The notes: generated by a model not told the origin, from the sequence alone. A DNA stretch of 64,000 nt from JAGPDF01 sp052035735 (GCA_052035735.1 JBPOHI010000036.1:1-64000), one strand, 5' to 3'; positions 32,852 through 42,577 are shown, numbered from the stretch's first letter. Translations and numbers: made by a program.

Positions 32852-34136
32852 CCCGGTTGCGTCCGCCGAGGCTCGCGACGCGGCCGGAGAACGCGCGCGC
32901 CGCGCGCTCGGTATCCTCTTCCTGACTCAGACTTACCCCCGGCGGGAGCACGACAGCGCCGGTCCATTCATTCGCGACCTGGCGCGCGCGCTGGTGCGCG
33001 CCGGCGATCGGGTCCGGGTCCTGACGCCGCACGCAGCAGGACTCGACGCCGGCTGGAGCGAAGGGGGCGTCGAGGTGCGGACGTTCCGCTATGCCCCAGA
33101 ACGCTGGGAGCTGCTGGGCTACGGCCGTTCGCTGCACGCCGACGAGCGCATGGCCGGGGCCGCGGCGGCGGTCGCGCCGCTCTATCTCCTGGGCGCACGC
33201 CGGGCTCTGGGACGCGCGCTCGGCGAAGGCGGCTGGGACGTCGTGCAGGCTCACTGGGTGGTTCCCAATCTCTTCCCGGCAGCGTTCTGCGGGCGGCGCC
33301 TGCCGCTGCTCGTCGGGCTGCACGGCAGCGATGTGTTCATGGCGGAGAAGGGGCCGGTGCGGCCGTTCGTGCGCCGCGCCCTTCGCCGCGTCGAAGGACT
33401 GACGAGCTGCTCGCCCGAGCTCGCGGAGCGCGTGCAGCGTGTCGGATTCCCGGCCGAGCGCTCGCACGTCATTCCTTACGGCGTCGACAGCGTTCTGTTC
33501 GCTCCCGACCCAGCTCGTCGTGCCCTCTGGCGGTCGCGACTGGGCGTTCCGGCAGCCGCGCCGATGCTCCTCGGCGTGGGGAGGATGGCGACCAAGAAGG
33601 GTTTTCACCTGCTGATCGAGGCGCTGCCGGCGCTCTTCGCGGCGCTGCCGGAGGCGCATCTGGTGCTTGCCGGTGGCGGCGACCGCCTGGAGGAGTTCCG
33701 GCGCGGCGCGGCGGCGTTCGCCGACCGGGTGCACTTTCCCGGCGGCGTGCTGCATGACACGTTGCCCGATCTCTATCGTGCTGCCGATCTGTTCGTGCTG
33801 CCGGCAGTGCATGACGGCAAGGGCAACGTCGACGGATTGCCCAATGTGATCCTCGAGGCGATGGCCACAGGCCTGCCGGTCGTGGGTTCCAGGGTCTCGG
33901 GTCTGCCGACGGCGATCGGCGAAGGTGTGAACGGCTGGCTGGCCGAGGAGCAAAGCGTTCCGGATCTCGTGCGGCTGGTGGTCGAGGCCTTCGCCGACCG
34001 GCGACGTCTGGCGGCGTTCGGCGCCGCGTCGCGGGCTCGCGCAGAGCGGGAGTTCTCCTGGGAGAGCGTCGCCGCGCGCTATCGTGCCGCTTACCTCGCG
34101 GCTTGCGAACGTCGGAGTGCGCGCGCCACCGCCTGA
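32847..34136 (+). CDS. Family 4 glycosyltransferase without a canonical start
   Basis: Residues downstream of 32907 encode the complete GT-B fold: an N-lobe starting LGILFLTQTYPRREHDSAG, GLHGSDVFMAEKGPV, VGRMATKKGFHLLIEAL, and the EX7E donor site in NVILEAMATGLPVVGS. No ATG, GTG or TTG exists in frame between the upstream stop at 32793 and GTG 32994, which would delete the N-lobe. The best site is ATT at 32847, seven bases after AAGGAG (32834-32839), overlapping the GT2 stop. About 429 residues from there. It likely extends a glycan started by the neighbouring GT2. Confidence 0.8.
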   Translation: MSPVASAEARDAAGERARRALGILFLTQTYPRREHDSAGPFIRDLARALVRAGDRVRVLTPHAAGLDAGWSEGGVEVRTFRYAPERWELLGYGRSLHADERMAGAAAAVAPLYLLGARRALGRALGEGGWDVVQAHWVVPNLFPAAFCGRRLPLLVGLHGSDVFMAEKGPVRPFVRRALRRVEGLTSCSPELAERVQRVGFPAERSHVIPYGVDSVLFAPDPARRALWRSRLGVPAAAPMLLGVGRMATKKGFHLLIEALPALFAALPEAHLVLAGGGDRLEEFRRGAAAFADRVHFPGGVLHDTLPDLYRAADLFVLPAVHDGKGNVDGLPNVILEAMATGLPVVGSRVSGLPTAIGEGVNGWLAEEQSVPDLVRLVVEAFADRRRLAAFGAASRARAEREFSWESVAARYRAAYLAACERRSARATA

Positions 34137-34174
34137 AGTGCCAGGGAAAGCGACAGCTTGCGGAGGGCCTGCGG

Positions 34175-35986
34175 CTACGGATGCAGGATCACTTCGACGG
34201 ACTTGCCGGCGCGCAGGACCGAGAGCTGGATCGAGATGCCGTGCGAGCTCTCGATCATCGCCCGCAGACCGGACGCCTGGGTGACCGGGCGGCCTCCGGC
34301 ACGGAGCACGAGATCGTCGACCAGCAGGCCGGCGCGGTCGGCAAGACCGCCCGGTGCGACGGCCTCGACCAGCAGGCCGCGGATGCCGAGCGGCGCATAG
34401 TCGACCGCGGTCAGTTCGGCACCGAGCGCTGGCCGCTCGGCGCGCTTCGCCACCGGAGGTTGCGCGGCGGCGGGCTTGGCCGCGCTCTTGCGCCGCCCGG
34501 ACTCCCGGCCGCTCTCCGCCGCGGCGCGCTGCGCCGCGAGCTGGGAGAGTGCGGCCTCCGCCTCGACCGCCTTCGGGTCGAGGGCGAGCGCCCGGCGGAA
34601 GGCCGCCTCGGCTTCGGCATAGCGGCGCTGCGCCAGATAGACCGTACCGAGGTTGTGCGCGATGTCGGCGCGATCCGGGGCGACTTCCGCGGCCTTCTCC
34701 AGGCCCTGCGCGGCTTCCGGCAGGCGGCCCGCCGCCTGCTCCGCCAGCCCGAGCAGCGCCCAGGCGCTGCCCTCCGACGGCTTCAGGCGCGCCGCGGTCT
34801 GCGCGGCGGTGACCGCGGTGCCGAAGTCCTTGGCGGCGAGCGCCGTCTGGGCGAGTTCCATCGCCGCGCGGAAGCCCGCTCCTTGCCCATTCGCCGGATC
34901 GAGCTCGATCGCCTTTCCGAGGCTCGCCGTCATGCCGGCCGAGTTCCCCAGCCCTCGTTGAGCGAGGCCGAGCTCCAGCCAGAGTGGGGCCGACCCGCCA
35001 TGAAGTTGGGTCGCGCCGAGCAGCACCGACACGGCATCCAGGAAACGACCGGCGGCGCCGTAGGCGCGGCCGAGCTCGAGCGCGATCTCGGCGTCGCGGC
35101 GGTCGAGCTCGTGGGCCGTACGCAGGGCGTCGAGGCCCGGCCCGGCGAGGGCGAGCTTCTGGCGGGCGAGGCCCAGGTTGAACCAGATCTGCGGATCGCG
35201 ATTGTCGAGCGCCGCAGCCTCGTCGAGAGCCTGCAAGGCGTCCTCGTACTGTCCGCGCCCGAAGTAGATGAAGCCGATGTTGTTGAGCACCTGTGCCTTG
35301 AGGTTCCGCGGCAGGCGCTCCGCCGCGCCGCGCTCGAGGGCCAGGACGCGCTCGAAGCCGGCCAGGGCGGCGTCGGTCGCACGGTCGGCGAGATCGACCT
35401 GGGCGAGAGCGAGCAGGGCGCGCAGTGAACCGGGAGCGAGCTCCAGGCTCTCGCCGACCGCTCGCCGCGCGGCTTTCGTGTCTCCGGCGGCGAGGGCGTC
35501 GATCCCCTGTTTGAGGCGTTGCGCGGCACGTCGCGCGCGCTCCTCGGCTGCGTCGCGTTGGGCGTCGAGGAAGAGCGCCATGAACTCCGGGCTGTAGATC
35601 TCGGCGCGCGGCTGATAATCGGGATCTTCGACCAGCGCTCCGGCGAGCGCGCGCCCGGCCCCTTCGGCGTTGCCGAGCTGGAATTCGAGCCAGGCAGCGG
35701 TGACCCGCAGGCGCGTCCCTTCGGGCGGCGCCGGATGCCCGGCGGCGAGCTCGCGATAGAGCGTCAGCGCGAGCGCCAACTCGCCGTTCATGAAGGCCTG
35801 CTCGGCGTCCTGCTCGCGCGTCGTACGAACCTCTTCGGGCGGCGAGGCGAGCGCCGGCGCGGCCGTCGGCTCCTCGAGGAGGTCCTCGCTGGTGACCCCC
35901 TGTGGCGGGGGAGCTTGCGCGGTCGCGGCAGAAGAGAGCGGGAGGAGGAGCGCCAGCAAGGCGAGAGGGAGAAGCGTCGCGCGCAT
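34175..35986 (-). CDS. Periplasmic TPR protein with C-terminal PDZ domain
   Basis: The 603-residue protein has a signal peptide (about 1-24, LLALLLPLSSAATAQA), a long row of TPR repeats (about 60-470) with motifs such as NNIGFIYFGRGQYEDALQAL and HNLGTVYLAQRRYAEAEAA, a Lys/Ala/Pro linker and a PDZ-like domain (about 520-603: GIRGLLVEAVAPGGLADRAGL). It probably scaffolds envelope proteins. It lies downstream of the kinase gene on the same strand with 40 bases between. Confidence 0.8.
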   Translation of the reverse strand: MRATLLPLALLALLLPLSSAATAQAPPPQGVTSEDLLEEPTAAPALASPPEEVRTTREQDAEQAFMNGELALALTLYRELAAGHPAPPEGTRLRVTAAWLEFQLGNAEGAGRALAGALVEDPDYQPRAEIYSPEFMALFLDAQRDAAEERARRAAQRLKQGIDALAAGDTKAARRAVGESLELAPGSLRALLALAQVDLADRATDAALAGFERVLALERGAAERLPRNLKAQVLNNIGFIYFGRGQYEDALQALDEAAALDNRDPQIWFNLGLARQKLALAGPGLDALRTAHELDRRDAEIALELGRAYGAAGRFLDAVSVLLGATQLHGGSAPLWLELGLAQRGLGNSAGMTASLGKAIELDPANGQGAGFRAAMELAQTALAAKDFGTAVTAAQTAARLKPSEGSAWALLGLAEQAAGRLPEAAQGLEKAAEVAPDRADIAHNLGTVYLAQRRYAEAEAAFRRALALDPKAVEAEAALSQLAAQRAAAESGRESGRRKSAAKPAAAQPPVAKRAERPALGAELTAVDYAPLGIRGLLVEAVAPGGLADRAGLLVDDLVLRAGGRPVTQASGLRAMIESSHGISIQLSVLRAGKSVEVILHP

Positions 35987-36026
35987 CGGCAGGGAACCTG
36001 TCGGCGACTCTAGCAGACGCCTCGCT

Positions 36027-37895
36027 TCAGTTCGGGAGGATCGGGCGTTCAGCGAGTCGTTGCGGACTCCGCCCATCGAGGTCGAAGGTCAGAATCGACT
36101 CGTTCTCGCTCTGAATCTCCACCCTCTCCGAGCGCAGTGCCGGCGCGCCGGGCTCCTGCGAGGCGACGATCTCGACGACGTGCGGTCCGGGCGAGAGCCA
36201 CCGCCCGCGCAGCGGCGTCGGCACTGGCGGCGCGCCATCGAGCCGCACGAAGGCCTGGCGGGCGTTGAGATGCGGTTGCACGGTGAGCTTGCCCGGCCGT
36301 TCGATTGGCGACACGATCTGCCGCTTTTCGCCCTCCTTGAGCCGGACCGTGGATTCGGCGCTGTGCGAGTAGACCGGCGTCTCGATGGCGAAACGCAGCC
36401 GGTAGGTGCCGGCGGCGAGCTCCAGGCGACGGTCGCGGTCGAGGTTCCAGACCTTGCCGCCGAGGCGCAGGGTCATCGCGGAATCCCAGGCCGCCGCGAC
36501 GGTCAGGACCGCCGGCTCGGGCTCCGGCACGGGTGGCGCCGGAGCTGCGGCCGGGGTGACGGCGCCCCTTTCGGGCGTGGCGGCAGCTTCGCCCACGGTG
36601 GCGCCTGGGGCGGTGGTGCCAGGCGGAGTCGCGGGCTCCGCAGCGGGCGGATGGGCGACTTCGGGCATCCGGCTCTCGGGCGACTTCGGCAGCGCGTTCG
36701 TGACCGGCAGCGCGGCCGCCGCCGGCGTTTGGATTGCGGTCGGAGGCGGAGGGAGGGCGGGCCGGGACTCCTCCCAGTAGCGCCATCCGCCCCAGCCGGC
36801 TGCAGCGGCCAGGACCAGCGCGATCCCGGCTCCGGCGACTTTGCGCCCCGTTCGCGGGCGACGTTCGAACGCCACTGTGGCGGGTCCTTCGCTTGCCTGG
36901 AGCGGTGGCGAGGTGCGGGAGTCGAGCACGATTTCTCCCAGACTCAGGGGGCGCGCCGGCAGAGGGGTGGGGGCGGGCGTCGGGGGCGCGCTGGCGGCTG
37001 GACTCGCCGCCGCCGGAGGCGAGGCCTGCCGCGCCATGGCCGGCCGGCTGCTGAACTGGGCGGTCGCGAGCTCGCCATCGGCTTCGCGCGGGCGGCTGTG
37101 GGCGAGTCCCTCGATGTCGGACAGGAGCTCCGAGCAACCGGAGTAGCGCCGGTCCGGCTCCTTCTCGAGGCAGCGCCGAATGATGCGTTCGAGCTCCGGC
37201 GGGCACTCGGGTGCCTTCTCGCGCAGCGATGGCGCGGGCTCGTTGAGGATCTTGTAGAACACGGCGGAAATCTCGGCCCCTTGGAAGGGACGCTCGAGGG
37301 CGAAGAGCTCGAAGGCCAGGATGCCGAAGGAGAACAGGTCGGTGCGCGCGTCGAAGGCTCCGCCGCGGATCTGCTCGGGCGCGAGGTAGGCCGCCGTTCC
37401 CAGGGTGATGCCGGCCTGAGTGAGAGCCTGATCGTGATGGGCGAGCTTGGCGATGCCGAAGTCCATGATCTTCGCCGTGTCGTCCTCCAGGATGCGGATG
37501 TTCGCCGGCTTGATGTCGCGGTGGACGACGCCGCGCGAGTGCGCGTACTGCAGGCCGCGCACGATCTGCACGAGATAGAGGAGCTTCTCCGGCAGGCTCA
37601 GGTACTCGCGGCGCTTGATCTTGCGGTCGAGATCCTCGCCGGAGAGGTACTCCTGCACCAGATACGGAACGCCGTCCTTGAATCCGAAGTCGTAGACCGT
37701 GACGATGTTGCGATGGTGGAGATTGCCGGCAATCTCGGCTTCGCGCATGAAGCGCTCGCGCATCTCGGCGTCTTCCGAGGTGCAGGTCTTGATGGCGACC
37801 GCGCGCTTAATGAAGGGATCGTAGGCCTTGTAGACGACGCCGAAGCCGCCAACGCCTATCTTTTCAAGGACTTGGTACTTGTCCAGAGTCTGCAT
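36027..37895 (-). CDS. PknB-type Ser/Thr protein kinase with C-terminal ligand domain
   Basis: The 622-residue protein has a kinase domain (about 7-270) with a Gly loop (KIGVGGFGVVYKAY), Lys36, the catalytic HRDIKPAN and DFGIAK. A Pro/Ala-rich linker, one membrane helix (about 335-355, AGAGIALVLAAAAGWGGW) and an extracytoplasmic beta-rich region with PEGA-like motifs (LTVAAAWDSAMTLRLGG, KLTVQPHLNARQAFVRL) follow. It should phosphorylate cytosolic targets in response to periplasmic cues. ATG 37895 follows a TACGAT box without SD. Confidence 0.9.
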   Translation of the reverse strand: MQTLDKYQVLEKIGVGGFGVVYKAYDPFIKRAVAIKTCTSEDAEMRERFMREAEIAGNLHHRNIVTVYDFGFKDGVPYLVQEYLSGEDLDRKIKRREYLSLPEKLLYLVQIVRGLQYAHSRGVVHRDIKPANIRILEDDTAKIMDFGIAKLAHHDQALTQAGITLGTAAYLAPEQIRGGAFDARTDLFSFGILAFELFALERPFQGAEISAVFYKILNEPAPSLREKAPECPPELERIIRRCLEKEPDRRYSGCSELLSDIEGLAHSRPREADGELATAQFSSRPAMARQASPPAAASPAASAPPTPAPTPLPARPLSLGEIVLDSRTSPPLQASEGPATVAFERRPRTGRKVAGAGIALVLAAAAGWGGWRYWEESRPALPPPPTAIQTPAAAALPVTNALPKSPESRMPEVAHPPAAEPATPPGTTAPGATVGEAAATPERGAVTPAAAPAPPVPEPEPAVLTVAAAWDSAMTLRLGGKVWNLDRDRRLELAAGTYRLRFAIETPVYSHSAESTVRLKEGEKRQIVSPIERPGKLTVQPHLNARQAFVRLDGAPPVPTPLRGRWLSPGPHVVEIVASQEPGAPALRSERVEIQSENESILTFDLDGRSPQRLAERPILPN

Positions 37896-37908
37896 GGGCG
37901 AGAGCGAA

Positions 37909-37914
37909 ATCGTA
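37909..37914 (-). promoter_or_regulatory. TAnnnT box (TACGAT) before the kinase gene
   Basis: TACGAT on the minus strand ends 13 bases before ATG 37895, with no ribosome site between, as at several other first genes. Confidence 0.35.
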
Positions 37915-37930
37915 GCACGGAGGCCTGCCT

Positions 37931-39454
37931 TCAGGGCGGCGTCGCGAGACCCGCGGCGAGGAACTCCCACAGGCGGGCGTAGCTCTCTCCGGGCGCACCG
38001 GCCTCTGGCAGCGGTCCGTTCAGGAGCGGCCGTCGGCCGGAAGGCTGCGCCGGACGGAGCATCCGCAAGCGCTGGCGCCGGGCAGCGTCCGACGCCGGGT
38101 CGCCGAGCCGCGCGACCCACCAGGACTTGGCCGGCTCGGCGAGGGTCGGTACGAGGTCGAGCAGGTCCAGGGGATCCGGAGCTCCGCCAAGGTCGACCGC
38201 GGCGGCGAGTCTGCCGTGGCGTTCGAGCAGGGCGAGTGCGGCGAGGGCACCGTTCCACGGCCCCTCGCCGACGACCGCTACCCGCTGCGGATCGGCTCCG
38301 CGGCGCAAGAGCTCGGCGAGCGCGCTATCGAGATCCTCGAGGCCGGCGTCGGCGAGGCGGCCGTCGGCCGCGTGGCGGAATCGCGTTCCGAAGCCTCGCG
38401 AACCGCGCGGACGCAGGCGCAGCACGGCGACGCCGCGGTTGGCGAGGAACTGCAGGAAGGGATCGAACTCGAGCCAGGACGGCGGCTGCTGGTCGTTTTC
38501 GAGCCAGACGATGGCCGGAGGCCGACTGGCCGGCCTTGCCGGCCACCAGAGCTCTGCTGGCAGAGTCGCGCCCCCAGCGCTCTGTAGCGCGAGGCGCGCC
38601 GGTTCGACGAGATCGGCGGCAGCGATGGTCGGTGCCAGCGAGAAGGTCAGCGGACGTGCCGTGGCGTCCGGATCGAGACGGTCGGCGTGGAGCAGATCGC
38701 GGGGCAGTCTCGCGCTCGCCACCTCGTAGAGCGCTCCGCCTTCGGCGGGCAGCGCCCGGACGAGGCGAGTCCCGATCGGCAGCGGAAGCGGCCCGAGCTC
38801 CGCGCCGCTCGCGGCGTCGAACAGCGCCGCCTCGATGGCTCCCGTGCAACTCCACTGCAGCCCGTAGGCCGTGTCGTCCGGGCTGCTGTCGAGCCTCAGC
38901 GCGTCGCATCCGATGCGTTCGCGCCGCTCGCGCTTTCCGGTGTCGAGCTCGAGCACCTCGAGCTGCAGCGTGTCGGCGCCCTCGTCGGTGAACAGGAAGA
39001 GGCGACTGCCGTCGGCAGAGAAGCGTTGCGGCACGAATCGGGCGTCGCGGTCCACCGGCAACAGGAGCCGGGTCTCGAGTCGGGAGCGATCGTGGAGCAG
39101 GACTTCGGTCGAGTCGGGGTCGAGCTCGCGCACGAAGGCGAGCCGATCGCCATCGGCGGAGACGGCGCCGACGTGGAAGCCGGGCGGTGCCGGCACAGGG
39201 ATCCGCGCGGCGGGCGGAGGAGGAGCAGAGGGCCAGTGGATGCCGCGCCCTGCGAGAAGCAGCAGAGCGGCCGGCGAATCGGGGCCGACCGGCGCGCTGG
39301 CGAGAAAGTCAGCGAACTCGTAGCGGCCCGGCTGAAGGTGAGGGCGGGAGGCGGACGGGTCCGGAGGGGCATCGCGCCGGCAGCCGACGGCGAGAAGGAT
39401 CAGCAGGGCGAAGCCGCAGCGGGTTCGACGAGCCTGCCGATATACTCGCTTCAT
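37931..39454 (-). CDS. Prolyl-oligopeptidase-like lipoprotein lacking the serine nucleophile
   Basis: The 507-residue product has a lipoprotein-type signal (ILLAVGC, Cys25), an N-terminal beta-propeller-like region with repeated Asp/Arg-rich blades and a C-terminal alpha/beta-hydrolase fold (from about residue 330; PAIVWLENDQQPPSW). The nucleophile elbow reads VVGEGPWNGA where GxSxG is expected, so the Ser is missing and hydrolase activity is unlikely. ATG 39454 overlaps the ATG of the plus-strand zinc-finger gene. The gene is upstream of the kinase on the same strand. Confidence 0.65.
   Translation of the reverse strand: MKRVYRQARRTRCGFALLILLAVGCRRDAPPDPSASRPHLQPGRYEFADFLASAPVGPDSPAALLLLAGRGIHWPSAPPPPAARIPVPAPPGFHVGAVSADGDRLAFVRELDPDSTEVLLHDRSRLETRLLLPVDRDARFVPQRFSADGSRLFLFTDEGADTLQLEVLELDTGKRERRERIGCDALRLDSSPDDTAYGLQWSCTGAIEAALFDAASGAELGPLPLPIGTRLVRALPAEGGALYEVASARLPRDLLHADRLDPDATARPLTFSLAPTIAAADLVEPARLALQSAGGATLPAELWWPARPASRPPAIVWLENDQQPPSWLEFDPFLQFLANRGVAVLRLRPRGSRGFGTRFRHAADGRLADAGLEDLDSALAELLRRGADPQRVAVVGEGPWNGALAALALLERHGRLAAAVDLGGAPDPLDLLDLVPTLAEPAKSWWVARLGDPASDAARRQRLRMLRPAQPSGRRPLLNGPLPEAGAPGESYARLWEFLAAGLATPP
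39441..39446 (+). promoter_or_regulatory. TAnnnT box (TATACT) before the zinc-finger gene
   Basis: TATACT ends 6 bases before ATG 39453 and no SD site is present. The box itself lies within the coding sequence of the divergent hydrolase-like gene. Confidence 0.45.
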
Positions 39455-39914
39455 GAGTGACCGCAAGTACAAACAGAGCGGCTACCAGGACTCGGGATCA
39501 TCGTCGCGCGACGCCTCGCGCCAGCAGGGCGAGCGTCCTGCCGGTACGCCGCGCGCCGCCAACGGGCCCCGGGATCCGCGCGACGCACCGCGCGGCCGCG
39601 GTCTCGGTGCTCCCACGTCGAGCGCTTTCCGCTGCGCGAGCTGCGGTGAGCTCCAGAGCGTCGGCGCCGCAGCGGGTCTCGCAGCGCGCTGCACGGCCTG
39701 TGGCGCCGATCTGCATACCTGCACCCACTGCACGCACTTCGATCCCGGTGCGCCGGCGCAGTGCCGTCAGCCCCAGGTGGTCTTGGTGATGAAGAAGTCG
39801 AAGGCGAACGACTGCGCGCTCTTCGAGCCCCGCGAAAGGCAGGAGTTCGCCGCCGAGAAGCCCGCGCCGGCAGCCAAGGATCCGCGCGCTGCCTTCGACG
39901 CGCTGTTCAAGTAG
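39453..39914 (+). CDS. Small zinc-finger protein
   Basis: The 153-residue protein starts MSDRKYKQSGYQDSG, which I recall as the N-terminus of a conserved Acidobacteriota-type protein, followed by a Gly/Arg/Pro-rich linker (about 20-55). A cysteine block (FRCASCGELQ..., RCTACGADLHTCTHCTHF, then CRQP and NDCALFEPR) has three CxxC pairs and two further Cys, so one or two zinc ions are likely bound. It ends in AAFDALFK. The function is unknown; a nucleic-acid or redox role is possible. The start overlaps the opposite-strand start codon. Confidence 0.75.
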   Translation: MSDRKYKQSGYQDSGSSSRDASRQQGERPAGTPRAANGPRDPRDAPRGRGLGAPTSSAFRCASCGELQSVGAAAGLAARCTACGADLHTCTHCTHFDPGAPAQCRQPQVVLVMKKSKANDCALFEPRERQEFAAEKPAPAAKDPRAAFDALFK

Positions 39915-39949
39915 CCCTCTCTGCCGTCGCCCGCGCCCCATCGCCCCGT

Positions 39950-41002
39950 TCAGCCTCCGATGTAAGACATCTCGACGCGATTGCGGAGACCCGCCGTCTC
40001 GCGCGAGCGGAGCTCCGAGTAGCGGTCGGCGCGGCGGGCCCAGATCTCTGCCACGACGTTCGCAAGCTCGGCATCGGTCGCGCCGCTCCGTAAGGGCCGC
40101 TTGATGTCGTTGCCGTGACTGGCGAAGAGGCAGGTGAAGATCTTGCCGTCCGCAGACAGGCGGGCGCGCACGCAGTCGCCGCAGAACGGCTGGGTCACCG
40201 ACGAGATGATCCCGACCTCCCCCGAGCCGTCGCGGAAGCGGTAGCGCCGCGCCACCTCTCCCCGGATTTCAGCGGCGACCGGCTCGAGCTCGGTATCCGG
40301 GGCAGCCGCCGCGATGCGCTGGAGGATCTCCGCCGCCGGCACCACGTCCTGCAGCCGCCAGCCGTTCGATTCCCCGACGTCCATGTACTCGATGAATCGC
40401 AGGACGTGGCCGCTGCCGCGGAATCGCTGCACGAGGTCCGCGATCCCGTTCTCGTTGACACCGCGGCGAACGACGGCGTTGATCTTGAGCGTCTCGAATC
40501 CGGCCGCCTCTGCCGCTGCGATCCCGGCGAGGACGTCCAGGGGTCCGAAGTCGGCGTCGTTCATCCTCAGAAAGGTGTCCGGGTCGAGCGTGTCGAGACT
40601 GACGGTGATGCGATCGAGGCCCGCCGCACGCAGTGCCGCGGCTTGGAGGCGCAGGAGCGACCCGTTCGTGGTCAGCGCGATCGGGGCGCCCAGAGGCGCC
40701 AGGCGGCGCACCAGTGCCGCCAGGTCGCGCCTGAGGAGCGGCTCGCCCCCGGTGAGGCGCAGCTTGCGCACTCCGAGCCCGACGAAGATCCGCGCCAGGC
40801 GTTCGATCTCCTCGAAGGTGAGCAGATCCGCGCGGGCGAGGAACGGATGGTCCGGTCCGTAGACGGACCGCGGCATGCAGTAGGCGCAGCGGAAGTTGCA
40901 CCGGTCGGTGACCGAGATGCGGAGATCGCCCAGCGGCCGTCCCAGAACGTCGCGCGACGGACGGTCGGTCAGCTGCGACGGCGCGGACGGCGGATCGGAC
41001 AC
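39950..41002 (-). CDS. moaA: GTP 3',8-cyclase MoaA
   Basis: This radical-SAM enzyme starts molybdopterin synthesis by rearranging GTP. The 350-residue protein has the CNFRCAYC cluster motif (Cys35, 39, 42), KLRLTGGEPLLRRD, TVSLDTLDP and a C-terminal cluster (FCGDCVRARLSADGKIFTC) and ends in the conserved Gly-Gly. The start is GTG at 41002, 31 bases after malQ. No other moa genes are nearby, but a molybdopterin oxidoreductase gene lies 11 kb away. Confidence 0.95.
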   Translation of the reverse strand: MSDPPSAPSQLTDRPSRDVLGRPLGDLRISVTDRCNFRCAYCMPRSVYGPDHPFLARADLLTFEEIERLARIFVGLGVRKLRLTGGEPLLRRDLAALVRRLAPLGAPIALTTNGSLLRLQAAALRAAGLDRITVSLDTLDPDTFLRMNDADFGPLDVLAGIAAAEAAGFETLKINAVVRRGVNENGIADLVQRFRGSGHVLRFIEYMDVGESNGWRLQDVVPAAEILQRIAAAAPDTELEPVAAEIRGEVARRYRFRDGSGEVGIISSVTQPFCGDCVRARLSADGKIFTCLFASHGNDIKRPLRSGATDAELANVVAEIWARRADRYSELRSRETAGLRNRVEMSYIGG

Positions 41003-41033
41003 GAAGCGGATTCTACGCCCTGGCGTCCGGACG

Positions 41034-42577
41034 CTATCGGTCCTGCGGCGCGAGTGCGGGCAGGCGGGCGGTCGCGGCGGCGAGGTCGCGCATCCGTCCC
41101 GGTACGTCCGCGGCGACGTCCGAGTGCCGCACCCGCCAGCACCAGTTCCCACTGCTTCGTCCAGGAGTGTTCATACGCGCTTCGCTGCCCAGGCCGAGGA
41201 CGTCCTGCAACGGCAGCATGGCGAGCTCGGCCACAGAGCCGTAGGCGGCGCGGACCATCGCCTCCGGGACGGCTTCGGGAGGACCGCCGAGGTAGGCGAG
41301 CACTCGCCGGCGCTCGTCCTCGCCGGCCTTCGCGAACCAGCCACAGGTGGTGTCGTTGTCGTGCGTTCCGGTGTAGACCGTCGAGCGCCGCTCGTGGCGG
41401 TGCGGGCAGTGGTCGCTGTCGTCGGCGGCAAAGCCGAACTGCAGGACGCGCATGCCGGGCAGATCGAGCCGGCGCCGCAGGTCGTGGACCGGCGCGTCGA
41501 TCTCTCCGAGATCCTCGGCCAGCAGCGGCAGGCCGCCGAGGCCGCTGCGAAGGGCGCGGAAGAGCGCCTCGCCGGGTCCTTTTACCCAACGGCCGCGGCG
41601 CGCCGTGCGTTCGCGCTGCGGAATGCGCCAGTAGGCCACGAAGCCGCGGAAGTGGTCGAGCCGCACGAGGTGGGTGAGCTCGAGCTGCGCCGCGAGCCGC
41701 GCCAGCCACCAGGCGTAGTTCTCGTCGCGCAGCAGGTCCCAGCGGTAGAGCGGATTCCCCCAGCGCTGGCCGTCGGCGCTGAAGTAGTCGGGCGGGACTC
41801 CGGCGACGGCGCGCGGCTGCCCGTCCGGCGTGAGGTCGAAAAGCCGCCGGTTCGACCAGGTGTCGGCGCTGTCGGGAGCGACGTAGATCGGGACGTCGCC
41901 CAGGATTCGGATCCCGCGCTCTTCGGCAGCGCGCCGCACCGCGGCCCACTGGCGGTGAAAGAGAAACTGGCAGAAGACGGCGAAACGCAACTCGCCGGCG
42001 AGCGCCGCCGAGCGACGGGCGATCGCCTGCGGATCGCGCAGCCGCAGGCCGGGCTCCCAATCGGTCCAGGACGCTCCGCCATGCTCGCGTTTGAGGCTGG
42101 CGTAGAGCGCCCAATCGTCGAGCCAGGCGGCTCTCCTGCCGGCGCTGGCAAAGCTCCGGAGAGCCTCGGCGAGAGCAGGGAACTCCCCCGACTCGAAGCG
42201 GTCGAAGGCCAGCCGCAGCAGAAGTTCCTTGCAGGCTGCTGCCGCAGGGTAGTCGACGGAGGAGCTTTCTCCGACCTCCCAGTCGGCGAGCGCCTCCGCC
42301 GGCAAGAGACCGTCCGCGACCAGGGCCTCGGGCGAGACCAGGAGTGGGTTGCCGGCGAAGGCGGAGAGCGCATTGTAGGGCGAATCGCCCATGCCGGTGG
42401 GGCCCAGGGGCAGCACCTGCCAGACGGTGAACCCGGCGCCGACCATCCAGTCGAGCATGGCGTGCGCTGCCGGGCCGAGGTCGCCTATGGCGAAACGGCC
42501 GGGCAGGCTCGTCGGATGCAGCAGCAGACCGGCCGCACGCGCCGGGCGAGCGGCGGCCGCGGCCTTTCTGCGCCGGC

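Noticed and set aside
32994..34136. GTG 32994 as the start of the GT4
   Set aside because: It would remove the N-lobe strands that the family needs.
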